DNA from: Hyphomonadaceae bacterium UBA1933
GTDB lineage: Bacteria; Pseudomonadota; Alphaproteobacteria; Caulobacterales; Aquidulcibacteraceae
DNA: 64,000 nucleotides
NCBI GenBank assembly: GCA_002337085.1
Contig: DDFH01000002.1
Coordinates: 1 to 64,000, forward strand
Reading direction: 5' to 3'
The notes under the pieces were generated by a model. The model was not told where the DNA came from, ran no database searches, and worked only from the letters and a program-made list of their open reading frames with translations. How positions within the stretch are numbered: position 1 is the first letter of the stretch; each line of letters opens with the position of its first letter. The translations under genes were made by a program, and so were the position numbers. Shown piece after piece: positions 26,170 to 33,652 of the stretch.

Positions 26170-27036
26170 GTGCCAGCTGAGATTAGCAAAGAGGGTAATT
26201 TTATAAAACCAAAGACGTTTCGTAGAACGCGGATTATTCCCGGGTTTTCAATCAGTCTTGGTATTACCATATTCTTTGTATCTGTTATTGTAATTATACC
26301 ATTATTAGCGCTTTTGATGCGGCCTTGGGAAAATGGGTTCTCAGGATTCATTGATACGCTTTTCGATAAACGGGTTTTTGCTGCCCTAAAAATTAGTTTT
26401 TTATGCTCACTTTTGGCGGCTTTGGTCAATTTATTTGTCGGGGTTTTAATTGCGTGGGTTTTGGTGCGCTATGACTTTCCGGGAAAGCGTTTGGTTGATG
26501 CCTTCATTGACATGCCTTTTGCTTTGCCAACGGCGGTTTCCGGCATTGCGCTATCGGCGATTTATGCACCAAACGGTTGGGTCGGCAGCTTTTTTAATAA
26601 TTTTGGTATCAAGATTGCTTATTCGCCAATTGGTATTTTTATTGCGCTTGTTTTCATTGGTTTGCCTTTCATTGTTCGTTCTGTGCAACCAGTTCTCTCA
26701 GAGTTAGAGGCCGAGGTGGAAGAGGCGGCAGAAACATTGGGTGCAAGCCCATTGCAAACCTTTAATCATGTAATTTTGCCCGCAATTATGCCCGCACTTC
26801 TAAGTGGGTTTTCACTCGCATTTGCGCGCGGAATGGGCGAATATGGCAGTGTGATTTTCATCGCCGGTAATATACCTTATGTTTCTGAAATTGCCCCTTT
26901 GCTAATTGTAGTTAAACTTGAAGAATATGATTATGCCGGTGCGGCAAGCGTTGGGATTGGGATGTTGATAATTTCATTTGCCATTCTTTTTGTGCTTAAC
27001 CTTACACAGCAATATTTTGCAAAAAAGGGGCTATGA
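26170..27036 (+). CDS. cysT: sulfate ABC transporter permease CysT
   Basis: About 288-residue inner-membrane permease with roughly six hydrophobic helices and the coupling motif EEAAETLGASPLQTFNHVILPAI. GTG at 26170 is the likely start, spaced correctly from AAGGGAT; the adjacent TTG at 26167 is an alternative. It overlaps cysW by 4 bases. Together with CysW, CysA and Sbp it imports sulfate/thiosulfate. Confidence 0.94.
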   Translation: MPAEISKEGNFIKPKTFRRTRIIPGFSISLGITIFFVSVIVIIPLLALLMRPWENGFSGFIDTLFDKRVFAALKISFLCSLLAALVNLFVGVLIAWVLVRYDFPGKRLVDAFIDMPFALPTAVSGIALSAIYAPNGWVGSFFNNFGIKIAYSPIGIFIALVFIGLPFIVRSVQPVLSELEAEVEEAAETLGASPLQTFNHVILPAIMPALLSGFSLAFARGMGEYGSVIFIAGNIPYVSEIAPLLIVVKLEEYDYAGAASVGIGMLIISFAILFVLNLTQQYFAKKGL

Positions 27037-27881
27037 TGCGTAGAAAAGCTGCAAAACGTCCCGAAAAATTAACCGATTACACGCTAATTATCTTTGCGTT
27101 TTTTTGGATGGCGTTGATTATTTTTTTACCTCTTATGAGTGTTTTATTTAATGCTTTCAAAGGCGGGCTTCCGAAATATCTCGAAACTTTTGCCGACCCT
27201 GATGCTATGGATGCGTTAAAGCTTACATTATTGGTAACTGCGATTGTTTTACCTTTAAATATTATTTTTGGCATTGCCTCCGCATGGGCGATTACGCGTT
27301 TTGAATTTGTTGGCAAAACCATACTTCTAAGCATCATTGATTTGCCATTTTCATTATCGCCAGTGATTTCAGGTCTGGTTTGGGTTTTGATGTTTGGTGC
27401 ACAAGGTTGGTTCGGTGAATTTTTACAGGCACATGATATCGACGTTATTTATGCGTTACCAGGGATTGTTTTGGCAACCCTTTTGGTAACTTTGCCATTT
27501 GTTGCACGCGAATTAATCCCACTTATGGATGATAATGGTACTGATGAAGAGGTGGCGGCGGTAACGCTTGGCGCATCGGGGTGGGATGTTTTCTTTAGAA
27601 TTACTTTACCCAACATAAAATGGGCGCTTTTGTATGGTGTATTGCTTTGTATGGCGCGGGCAATGGGCGAATTTGGCGCGGTTTCTGTGGTTTCTGGGCA
27701 TATTCGCGGCCTCACCAACACTTTGCCACTTCATATCGAAGTTGCATATAATGAATATAACACAATCGGTGCCTTTGGCGCGGCAACTATTTTGGTTGGT
27801 CTTGCCTTTGTGACATTGGCAATTAAAACAATTCTTGAATGGCGCTATGCTGACGAATTATCGGCACAACATAGGCATTAA
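27033..27881 (+). CDS. cysW: sulfate ABC transporter permease CysW
   Basis: 282-residue second permease of the sulfate importer. Multiple transmembrane segments and the coupling motif DEEVAAVTLGASGWDVFFRITLPNI; GEFGAVSVVSGHIRGLTNTLPL is a CysW hallmark. ATG overlaps the cysT stop by 4 bases and cysA starts 22 bases after it, so the three are co-translated. Confidence 0.95.
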   Translation: MMRRKAAKRPEKLTDYTLIIFAFFWMALIIFLPLMSVLFNAFKGGLPKYLETFADPDAMDALKLTLLVTAIVLPLNIIFGIASAWAITRFEFVGKTILLSIIDLPFSLSPVISGLVWVLMFGAQGWFGEFLQAHDIDVIYALPGIVLATLLVTLPFVARELIPLMDDNGTDEEVAAVTLGASGWDVFFRITLPNIKWALLYGVLLCMARAMGEFGAVSVVSGHIRGLTNTLPLHIEVAYNEYNTIGAFGAATILVGLAFVTLAIKTILEWRYADELSAQHRH

Positions 27882-27903
27882 TAGGCAAATATCAGAGAGA
27901 AAT

Positions 27904-28935
27904 ATGGCTTTAACAATCAATAATCTTAGCAAACAATTTGCCGGTTTTGCCGCCCTTAATGATATTAGCTTTTCTGTGAAAGAGAGTGAGTTTATCGCCC
28001 TTTTGGGGCCGTCTGGTTCTGGCAAAACCACGCTTTTACGAATGTTGGCAGGTCTTGATTACCCCGATAAAGGATCGATTGATTTCAAGGGACAGAATTT
28101 TTTATCTCTCCCGGTTAAAGAACGTAAAATTGGCATGGTATTCCAATCATATGCTTTGTTCAGGCATATGACAGTTGCCAAAAATATTGCATTTGGGCTT
28201 GAGATGCGTGGAAAAAATAAGCCCAAAAAAGAAGAAATTAACGAGACAATCAATCGCCTTTTAAAATTGGTGCAACTTGAAGGTTTTGAAAAACGTTATC
28301 CCGCGCAATTATCGGGTGGGCAAAGGCAAAGGGTGGCTTTGGCGCGCGCGCTTGCCATTAACCCAAGCCTTTTACTTCTCGATGAGCCGTTCGGCGCGCT
28401 CGATGCCATGGTGCGTAAAGAGTTGCGCCGTTGGCTTCGTCATATCCATGATGAAACAGGCCTTACAACAATTTTTGTAACCCATGACCAAGAAGAGGCA
28501 TTGGATCTTGCCGACAGGATTGTTTTATTAGAAGGCGGCAAAATCGCGCAATATGATACTGCTGATAAAATTATCAACCACCCAAAAAGTGAGTTTGTTT
28601 TTGATTTTGTGGGGTCTGGCAATGCGGCGGATGCCGACATAAAGGGTGATGTTGCAAATATTAATGGCTGTGAATTTCCAGTGGTTAATTTGACGAATTT
28701 TTCTGGGCGTCAGAAGGTTAAATTCCGCAATTATGACGCGCTAATATCCAATGAAGAAAAAGGCATAAAAGCACAATTGACCGGAATTTTTGCAAGCACT
28801 GGCTTCCTGCGATTTGAGGCGGTTGATAATGCCGGTCACCATCTTGAAATCATTATTTCAGAGCGAAATTTTGACCATTCTTTAAAGGTTGGCGACCATG
28901 TAGGGATATTGCCGCAAAAGGCGTATTTGTTTTAG
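27904..28935 (+). CDS. cysA: sulfate ABC transporter ATPase CysA
   Basis: 343-residue ATPase energising CysTW. Walker A GPSGSGKTT (35-43), signature LSGGQRQR (136-143), Walker B LLLLDEP with the D-loop FGALDAMV, and a C-terminal TOBE-like regulatory domain. The frame is open upstream in cysW; the ATG at 27904 after CAGAGAG gives the family-like start MALTINNLSKQF. End of the transport operon. Confidence 0.95.
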   Translation: MALTINNLSKQFAGFAALNDISFSVKESEFIALLGPSGSGKTTLLRMLAGLDYPDKGSIDFKGQNFLSLPVKERKIGMVFQSYALFRHMTVAKNIAFGLEMRGKNKPKKEEINETINRLLKLVQLEGFEKRYPAQLSGGQRQRVALARALAINPSLLLLDEPFGALDAMVRKELRRWLRHIHDETGLTTIFVTHDQEEALDLADRIVLLEGGKIAQYDTADKIINHPKSEFVFDFVGSGNAADADIKGDVANINGCEFPVVNLTNFSGRQKVKFRNYDALISNEEKGIKAQLTGIFASTGFLRFEAVDNAGHHLEIIISERNFDHSLKVGDHVGILPQKAYLF

Positions 28936-29036
28936 AAAATTGGTTTTCAAATTGTTTGAATAAAAATAAAAGCTGTAAAACCATTTGACTTAAAAGCAAA
29001 AATGTAAGTTATTTTGTGCAAAAATCGGAGAGGGAT

Positions 29037-31235
29037 ATGCACAAAATTACGCGTCGGAATCTTATCAAAACCTCGTCTGCCTTGGCGGGCGGTGCATTAT
29101 ATTCCCCCGCATTTGCATCCTCTTTATCGTCACCACAAGAATTTTTAACGCGCCAAATTGGCGATAAAGCAAAGCAGTTTTCAATAAAAATCAAACCATC
29201 GCCTGTGCCATTTTATGATGTAAGCGTTGGCGGCGGTAAGGCAAAAATTATCGCTAGTGATAATGTTGCGATTTGCAAAGGCGCATATAAATATTTATCC
29301 GATAATGGTATTTTACATACCAGTTGGGAAGGGGATAATAAAAACCTACCCACAATATTACCGGATTATAAAAGCGGTAAAGTTCCGACACCTTTTACCA
29401 ATCGTGCCTATCTTAATGTCTGTGCTTATGGTTATACAATGCCTTATTGGGACTGGGCGCGTTGGGAAAAAGAGATTGATTTTATGGCATCGCGCGGGAT
29501 TAATATGCCGCTTGCGATGGAGGGGCAGGAATATATTTGGCGCATGCTTTGGCGTGAAGAGGGTATAAGTGATACAGAACTTGACGCATATTTTTGTGGC
29601 CCGCCATTTTTGCCTTGGGCGCGAATGGGTAATATCGAAAGCTATTATGGCAATGCGCCGCGTTCCTATCAAATCAAAAAGCGTGATATCCAAAAGAAAA
29701 TTTTAAAACGAATGCGTGATTTGGGTATGTCGCCAATTTTACCGGCATTCGCGGGTTATGTACCAAAAGCATGGGCGCAAAAATATAAAACTGCGGATGC
29801 TATGCAAATGGTGCCTTGGGGTGGTTTTCATGAAACCTGGTGGCTTAACCCCAATGATGAAAATTTTGCACGCTTAGCGAAAAAGTTTCTTGAGCTTTAT
29901 ACAGAAACCTATGGCGATGGCGATTATTATCTCGCTGATTCATTCAATGAAATGCGCCCACCTGTGAAGGATGGTGAAGATAAAAATACGGTTCTTAGAG
30001 CCTATGGTAAGAAATTATATGATACCATTAATCACGCCAAGCCAAATGCAACATGGGTGATGCAGGGTTGGTTATTCGAATTCGATCCCGACTATTGGGC
30101 GCCTGATTCTGTGCGCGCCTATTTGGAAGCGGTTCCAGATGACAAGGTAATGGTTCTTGATATTGGCAATGATTATAAGCGCGATACATGGCGCAATGAT
30201 AAGGCCTTTTATGGCAAGAAGTGGATATTTGGCTATATTCATAATTTTGGCGGCAATAATGCGTTGTTCGGCGATTTTGATCTTTATGAAAAGGATTTAA
30301 AAGGTCTTGAAAACGACCCAACCAAGGGCAATTTGGCGGGCTTTGGTGTTTTTCCAGAAGGATTAAATACCAACTCAATCGCCTATGATTATATGTTTGA
30401 AATGGCATGGCGACAGCCATCAGAAGATAGAGATAGTTTTTTGGCGAATTATTGCCGTGCAAGATATTCAAATAGCGATGATAAGCTTGTGGCCGCATGG
30501 AAAGAACTAATTTCGACATGCTATCAAACAAGGAATTGGAAACGGGCGTGGTGGCGTGGTGGTTTTGGTACTTATTTATTCATGAAAAAACCGCGTGCTG
30601 ATTTGTGGGATTATGATGGCCCGCAGTATGATGTTGGTAAAATTAAAACAGCGCTTGAAGGATTCTTGGACGTTTTTTCAAAATACAAAGATTCAAAATT
30701 ATTTATTGCCGATATTGTGGCTGCCGTCCGCCATTGGGGGCTTTTAAATATTGACTATGAATTAATCAAAGCAACCAAGGCCGGCAAAGAAAAAAATATT
30801 GCGCAAATCGATGTATCGCTTGCCAAAATAAATGAAATGGCGGTTCAGCTTGATGATATTTCTGGCTATGTTGGGCAAAGCCTTGATAATTGGCGCAAAG
30901 AAGCGCGTGCCTTTGGTGCGACCCCACAAGAAAAAGATTATTATGAAAAAAGCGCCATTACCCAAGTCACGGTTTGGGGTGGCGATAATGTGCTTGATGA
31001 TTATGCCTCAAAAGCATGGCGTGGCTTAATCAAGGATTATTATTTGCCAAGGTGGCAGCAATTATTTGCAATGCTAAAGCAAGATATTGCAGTGGGGGCT
31101 GAATTTGACCAAGAAAAGTTTAAAGCAATAATCAATAAATGGGATCACGATTGGATTAATAACCCGCCAATGGTTCAAGAGCAAAAATCAGGTCTTGAAA
31201 TCGCGAAATTAAACCAAATTTTGACAATTTTTTAG
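29037..31235 (+). CDS. GH89 alpha-N-acetylglucosaminidase with Tat signal
   Basis: 732-residue exported glycosidase of family GH89 (NAGLU family), removing terminal alpha-linked GlcNAc. A Tat signal (MHKITRRNLIKTSSALAGGALYSPAFA) opens the protein. The two catalytic glutamates aligned to human NAGLU E316 and E446 are Glu305 (ADSFNEMRPP) and Glu441 (FPEGLNTNSIAY). MPLAMEGQEYIWRMLW and PWARMGNIESYYG are further NAGLU landmarks. The ATG at 29037 follows GGAGAGGG. It pairs with the acyltransferase gene 11 bases downstream. The likely substrate is a glycan such as heparan or mucin-like material (inference). Confidence 0.93.
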   Translation: MHKITRRNLIKTSSALAGGALYSPAFASSLSSPQEFLTRQIGDKAKQFSIKIKPSPVPFYDVSVGGGKAKIIASDNVAICKGAYKYLSDNGILHTSWEGDNKNLPTILPDYKSGKVPTPFTNRAYLNVCAYGYTMPYWDWARWEKEIDFMASRGINMPLAMEGQEYIWRMLWREEGISDTELDAYFCGPPFLPWARMGNIESYYGNAPRSYQIKKRDIQKKILKRMRDLGMSPILPAFAGYVPKAWAQKYKTADAMQMVPWGGFHETWWLNPNDENFARLAKKFLELYTETYGDGDYYLADSFNEMRPPVKDGEDKNTVLRAYGKKLYDTINHAKPNATWVMQGWLFEFDPDYWAPDSVRAYLEAVPDDKVMVLDIGNDYKRDTWRNDKAFYGKKWIFGYIHNFGGNNALFGDFDLYEKDLKGLENDPTKGNLAGFGVFPEGLNTNSIAYDYMFEMAWRQPSEDRDSFLANYCRARYSNSDDKLVAAWKELISTCYQTRNWKRAWWRGGFGTYLFMKKPRADLWDYDGPQYDVGKIKTALEGFLDVFSKYKDSKLFIADIVAAVRHWGLLNIDYELIKATKAGKEKNIAQIDVSLAKINEMAVQLDDISGYVGQSLDNWRKEARAFGATPQEKDYYEKSAITQVTVWGGDNVLDDYASKAWRGLIKDYYLPRWQQLFAMLKQDIAVGAEFDQEKFKAIINKWDHDWINNPPMVQEQKSGLEIAKLNQILTIF

Positions 31236-31246
31236 GGGGTCGGGAT

Positions 31247-32362
31247 ATGCGTCTTAAATCGCTTGATATTTTTCGCGGGATGACGATTTTCCTAATGATA
31301 ATCGCCAATAACATAAATGATTTAGGCTCTGCGGCAAAGGCCTTTAGTATCTTTGATCATGCCCCGTGGTTTGGTTTTACTTTTGCCGATATTGTTTTTC
31401 CATCGTTTTTATTTGCAATGGGAACGTCTTTTGCGCTTGCGAATGCGGCCAAACTTAATGATGGGCAGTATTTTGCCAAACTTATTAAACGTTCGGTGAT
31501 TTTATATATAATTGGCGTTTTGATGTTCTTATTTCCGTTTTATCATTATGATGAAAATGGTGCTTTGAAGATTTTTGATTTAAGCCACGCAAGGGTTTTG
31601 GGGGTTTTACAACGAATTGCGCTTTGCTACTTGCTGGCAGGGGTTTTAATTCGTTATTTTGATAAAACCAAGCTTTTGATTATTTCTGCAATAATTTTAA
31701 TTGGCTATTGGTTGGTTTTATATTTTGGTGCGCCATCTGGTTTGCAATATGATAAATTCCATAATTTTGGATCTTTTGTCGATAATCTAATAATACCAAA
31801 AAATCATTTGTATGAGTGGGATGAGGGGTTTGAACCAGAAGGAATTTTGGGAACATTTCCAGCCGTTGTTAACGTTCTTTCTGGCTTCTTACTTGGGAAG
31901 GCCCTTAAAGAGGCAAAGGATTTAAAGCCACTGGTAAGCAAATTGGCGGTTATTGGGATTGTTTTAATAATTGGCGGGAATTTATGGGGTATTATTTTCC
32001 CAATCGCCAAGAAACTTTGGACTTCTAGCTTTGTTCTTTTGTGTGTTGGCATTGATTTATTGGTTATGTCTTTATTGGTGTGGTTGGTGGAAATCAAAAA
32101 GCAAAGTTCTGGCGGGAAGTTTTTTGAAATCATCGGGGTCAACCCGCTTATGATTTATATCTTTTCAGAATTAACGCCGATGGTTTTAAGTAATATAAAA
32201 TTCAATAAAGATATGAATATATTTAAATATATAACCGAATTTTTTGTTAATATTGGCTTTGTCGGCGGTTTGGGAAGTATTGGTTTTGCAATTATTTTTG
32301 CTTTATTTTGCTGGTGCTTTGGATATTTATTATACAAAAACAAGATTATTGTGAAAATATAA
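31247..32362 (+). CDS. HGSNAT/NagX-like membrane acyltransferase
   Basis: 371-residue polytopic inner-membrane protein with about ten hydrophobic helices. The N-terminal RLKSLDIFRGMTIFLMIIAN and FADIVFPSFLFAMG motifs are those of the HGSNAT/NagX (DUF5009, YeiB-like) family. Human HGSNAT transfers acetyl across the lysosomal membrane to heparan glucosamine; NagX genes occur in bacterial GlcNAc utilisation loci. A conserved loop His is visible in LSHARVLGVLQRIALCY. Directly follows the GH89 gene, so an acetylation/deacetylation step in amino sugar use is likely (inference). Confidence 0.85.
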   Translation: MRLKSLDIFRGMTIFLMIIANNINDLGSAAKAFSIFDHAPWFGFTFADIVFPSFLFAMGTSFALANAAKLNDGQYFAKLIKRSVILYIIGVLMFLFPFYHYDENGALKIFDLSHARVLGVLQRIALCYLLAGVLIRYFDKTKLLIISAIILIGYWLVLYFGAPSGLQYDKFHNFGSFVDNLIIPKNHLYEWDEGFEPEGILGTFPAVVNVLSGFLLGKALKEAKDLKPLVSKLAVIGIVLIIGGNLWGIIFPIAKKLWTSSFVLLCVGIDLLVMSLLVWLVEIKKQSSGGKFFEIIGVNPLMIYIFSELTPMVLSNIKFNKDMNIFKYITEFFVNIGFVGGLGSIGFAIIFALFCWCFGYLLYKNKIIVKI

Positions 32363-32470
32363 GCCGTGCAAATAAACACAATATGGCGAAAACATATTTG
32401 TGAATGAAACTGTGCTTGAAATTTTGATAAATTTCGCCCAATAATAGTAAATGGACGGGTGGCTATTTTG

Positions 32471-33538
32471 GTGAATAACGCAAATAACGGGGCAAATAAA
32501 AACCCTACTATTGATGATGTCGCTGCCTTATCAAAAGTGGGGCGAACAACTGTTTCCCGTGTTTTGAATAATGGCCCAAATGTACGCGATGCGGTGCGCA
32601 AACGCGTTATGGATGCGGTTAAACAACTTAATTATCGGGTTAATGTTCAGGCTCGTTCGCTGGCAAGTGGCAAAAGTCGGCAAATTGCACTATTTAACGC
32701 GTCTGACTTCGATTCAGAGCCAAATTCATACTATACTTCGGCGATTGAAATTGGTGCATTGCGCAAATGTGCAGAGCTTGGGTTTCAAGCATTCTCACAC
32801 ATAGTCAATCAAAATTCGCCATCCTATCGCAACCGTATAATTGAGCTTTGTGCAATAAATAATTACCAGGGTATAATACTTACACCGCCATTTTCTGACG
32901 ATGTTTCTTTAATTAATATCTTGCGTGAGAAAAATATTCACGCGGTTGGGATTTCTTCTGGAAATATTGCGCGGAAATATATTGATTCGGTTGGTATGGA
33001 TGATGAATTGGCGGGCTACCGGCTTACTGAATTACTAATCAAAAATGGTCATAAAAGCTTTGCCTTTATCAAAGGTTTAGAAAACCACATGTCGGCGGAA
33101 TTACGCTTCGAAGGGTTTAAAAAAGCCTTGGTTTATAACGGGCTAAAACTTGATGAAAACTTCGTTTTTCGGGGTAATTTTACATTCAAATCCGGTATTG
33201 AAAACTCTTTAAAAATTTTTGAAAGCCCAAATCATCCGAGTGCCTTAATCTGTGCGAATGATGATACTGCGGCCGGCGCATTATTCAGTGCACATCGCCT
33301 AAATATCAAGGTTCCAGAGGAGATTGTTATCGCTGGTTTTGACGATACGCCAGTGTCTGAAATTGTGTGGCCGCCATTAACAACTGTGCACCAACCCCTA
33401 AAGCAAATTGCAGCCCGTGCAGTGGAGAGATTGGTGTCGGTTTTGCAAAATGGAAATTCCGATTCCTCTCCTAAGAATATGATAATTGATTTCAACATTA
33501 TGGTGAGACAATCTACCGCAAGTGTTATAGAAGTTTGA
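32471..33538 (+). CDS. LacI-family transcriptional regulator
   Basis: About 355-residue repressor. The helix-turn-helix is PTIDDVAALSKVGRTTVSRVLNNGPNVRDAVRKRV, followed by the hinge QARSLASGKSRQIAL and a sugar-binding domain ending with ITIHQ-like TVHQPLKQIAARAVERL. GTG at 32471 is favoured since GGACGGGTGG lies at the right distance; GTG at 32459 is the longer option. It precedes a promoter carrying a perfect LacI-type operator and the TonB receptor/GH3/GH30/permease genes, its probable targets. Confidence 0.92.
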   Translation: MNNANNGANKNPTIDDVAALSKVGRTTVSRVLNNGPNVRDAVRKRVMDAVKQLNYRVNVQARSLASGKSRQIALFNASDFDSEPNSYYTSAIEIGALRKCAELGFQAFSHIVNQNSPSYRNRIIELCAINNYQGIILTPPFSDDVSLINILREKNIHAVGISSGNIARKYIDSVGMDDELAGYRLTELLIKNGHKSFAFIKGLENHMSAELRFEGFKKALVYNGLKLDENFVFRGNFTFKSGIENSLKIFESPNHPSALICANDDTAAGALFSAHRLNIKVPEEIVIAGFDDTPVSEIVWPPLTTVHQPLKQIAARAVERLVSVLQNGNSDSSPKNMIIDFNIMVRQSTASVIEV

Positions 33539-33546
33539 TAATTGTG

Positions 33547-33574
33547 TTGACAAATTGAAAAAATGAAATAAAAT
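33547..33574 (+). promoter_or_regulatory. sigma-70 promoter of TonB receptor gene
   Basis: TTGACA (33547-33552), 16-base spacer, TAAAAT (33569-33574). This is the best sigma-70 match noticed in the window. The operator at 33579-33592 starts 4 bases downstream of the -10, over the expected transcription start. Confidence 0.65.
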
Positions 33575-33578
33575 TTAA

Positions 33579-33592
33579 TGGAAGCGCTTCCA
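33579..33592. promoter_or_regulatory. LacI-type operator
   Basis: Perfect 14-base palindrome TGGAAGCGCTTCCA with the central CG typical of LacI/GalR operators, immediately downstream of the promoter, so a bound repressor would block initiation. Presumably bound by the LacI protein encoded at 32471-33538. Confidence 0.75.
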
Positions 33593-33623
33593 ATTGAGGG
33601 GGAGGCGTTAAGCATTTTTTAGC

Positions 33624-33639
33624 TAACCGTAAACGGTTA
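33624..33639. promoter_or_regulatory. second dyad in TonB receptor leader
   Basis: TAACCGT-AA-ACGGTTA, a perfect 7+7 dyad just before the RBS (GGGGGGAAG) of the receptor. Its half-site differs from the operator at 33579, so it may bind another regulator or fold as a small hairpin near the ribosome binding site. Confidence 0.5.
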
Positions 33640-33652
33640 TAGGGGGGAAGAT

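Noticed and set aside
30028..30531. 167-codon minus-strand open frame
   Set aside because: Lies opposite the catalytic region of GH89 and is rich in His, Tyr and Pro as expected for a shadow frame.
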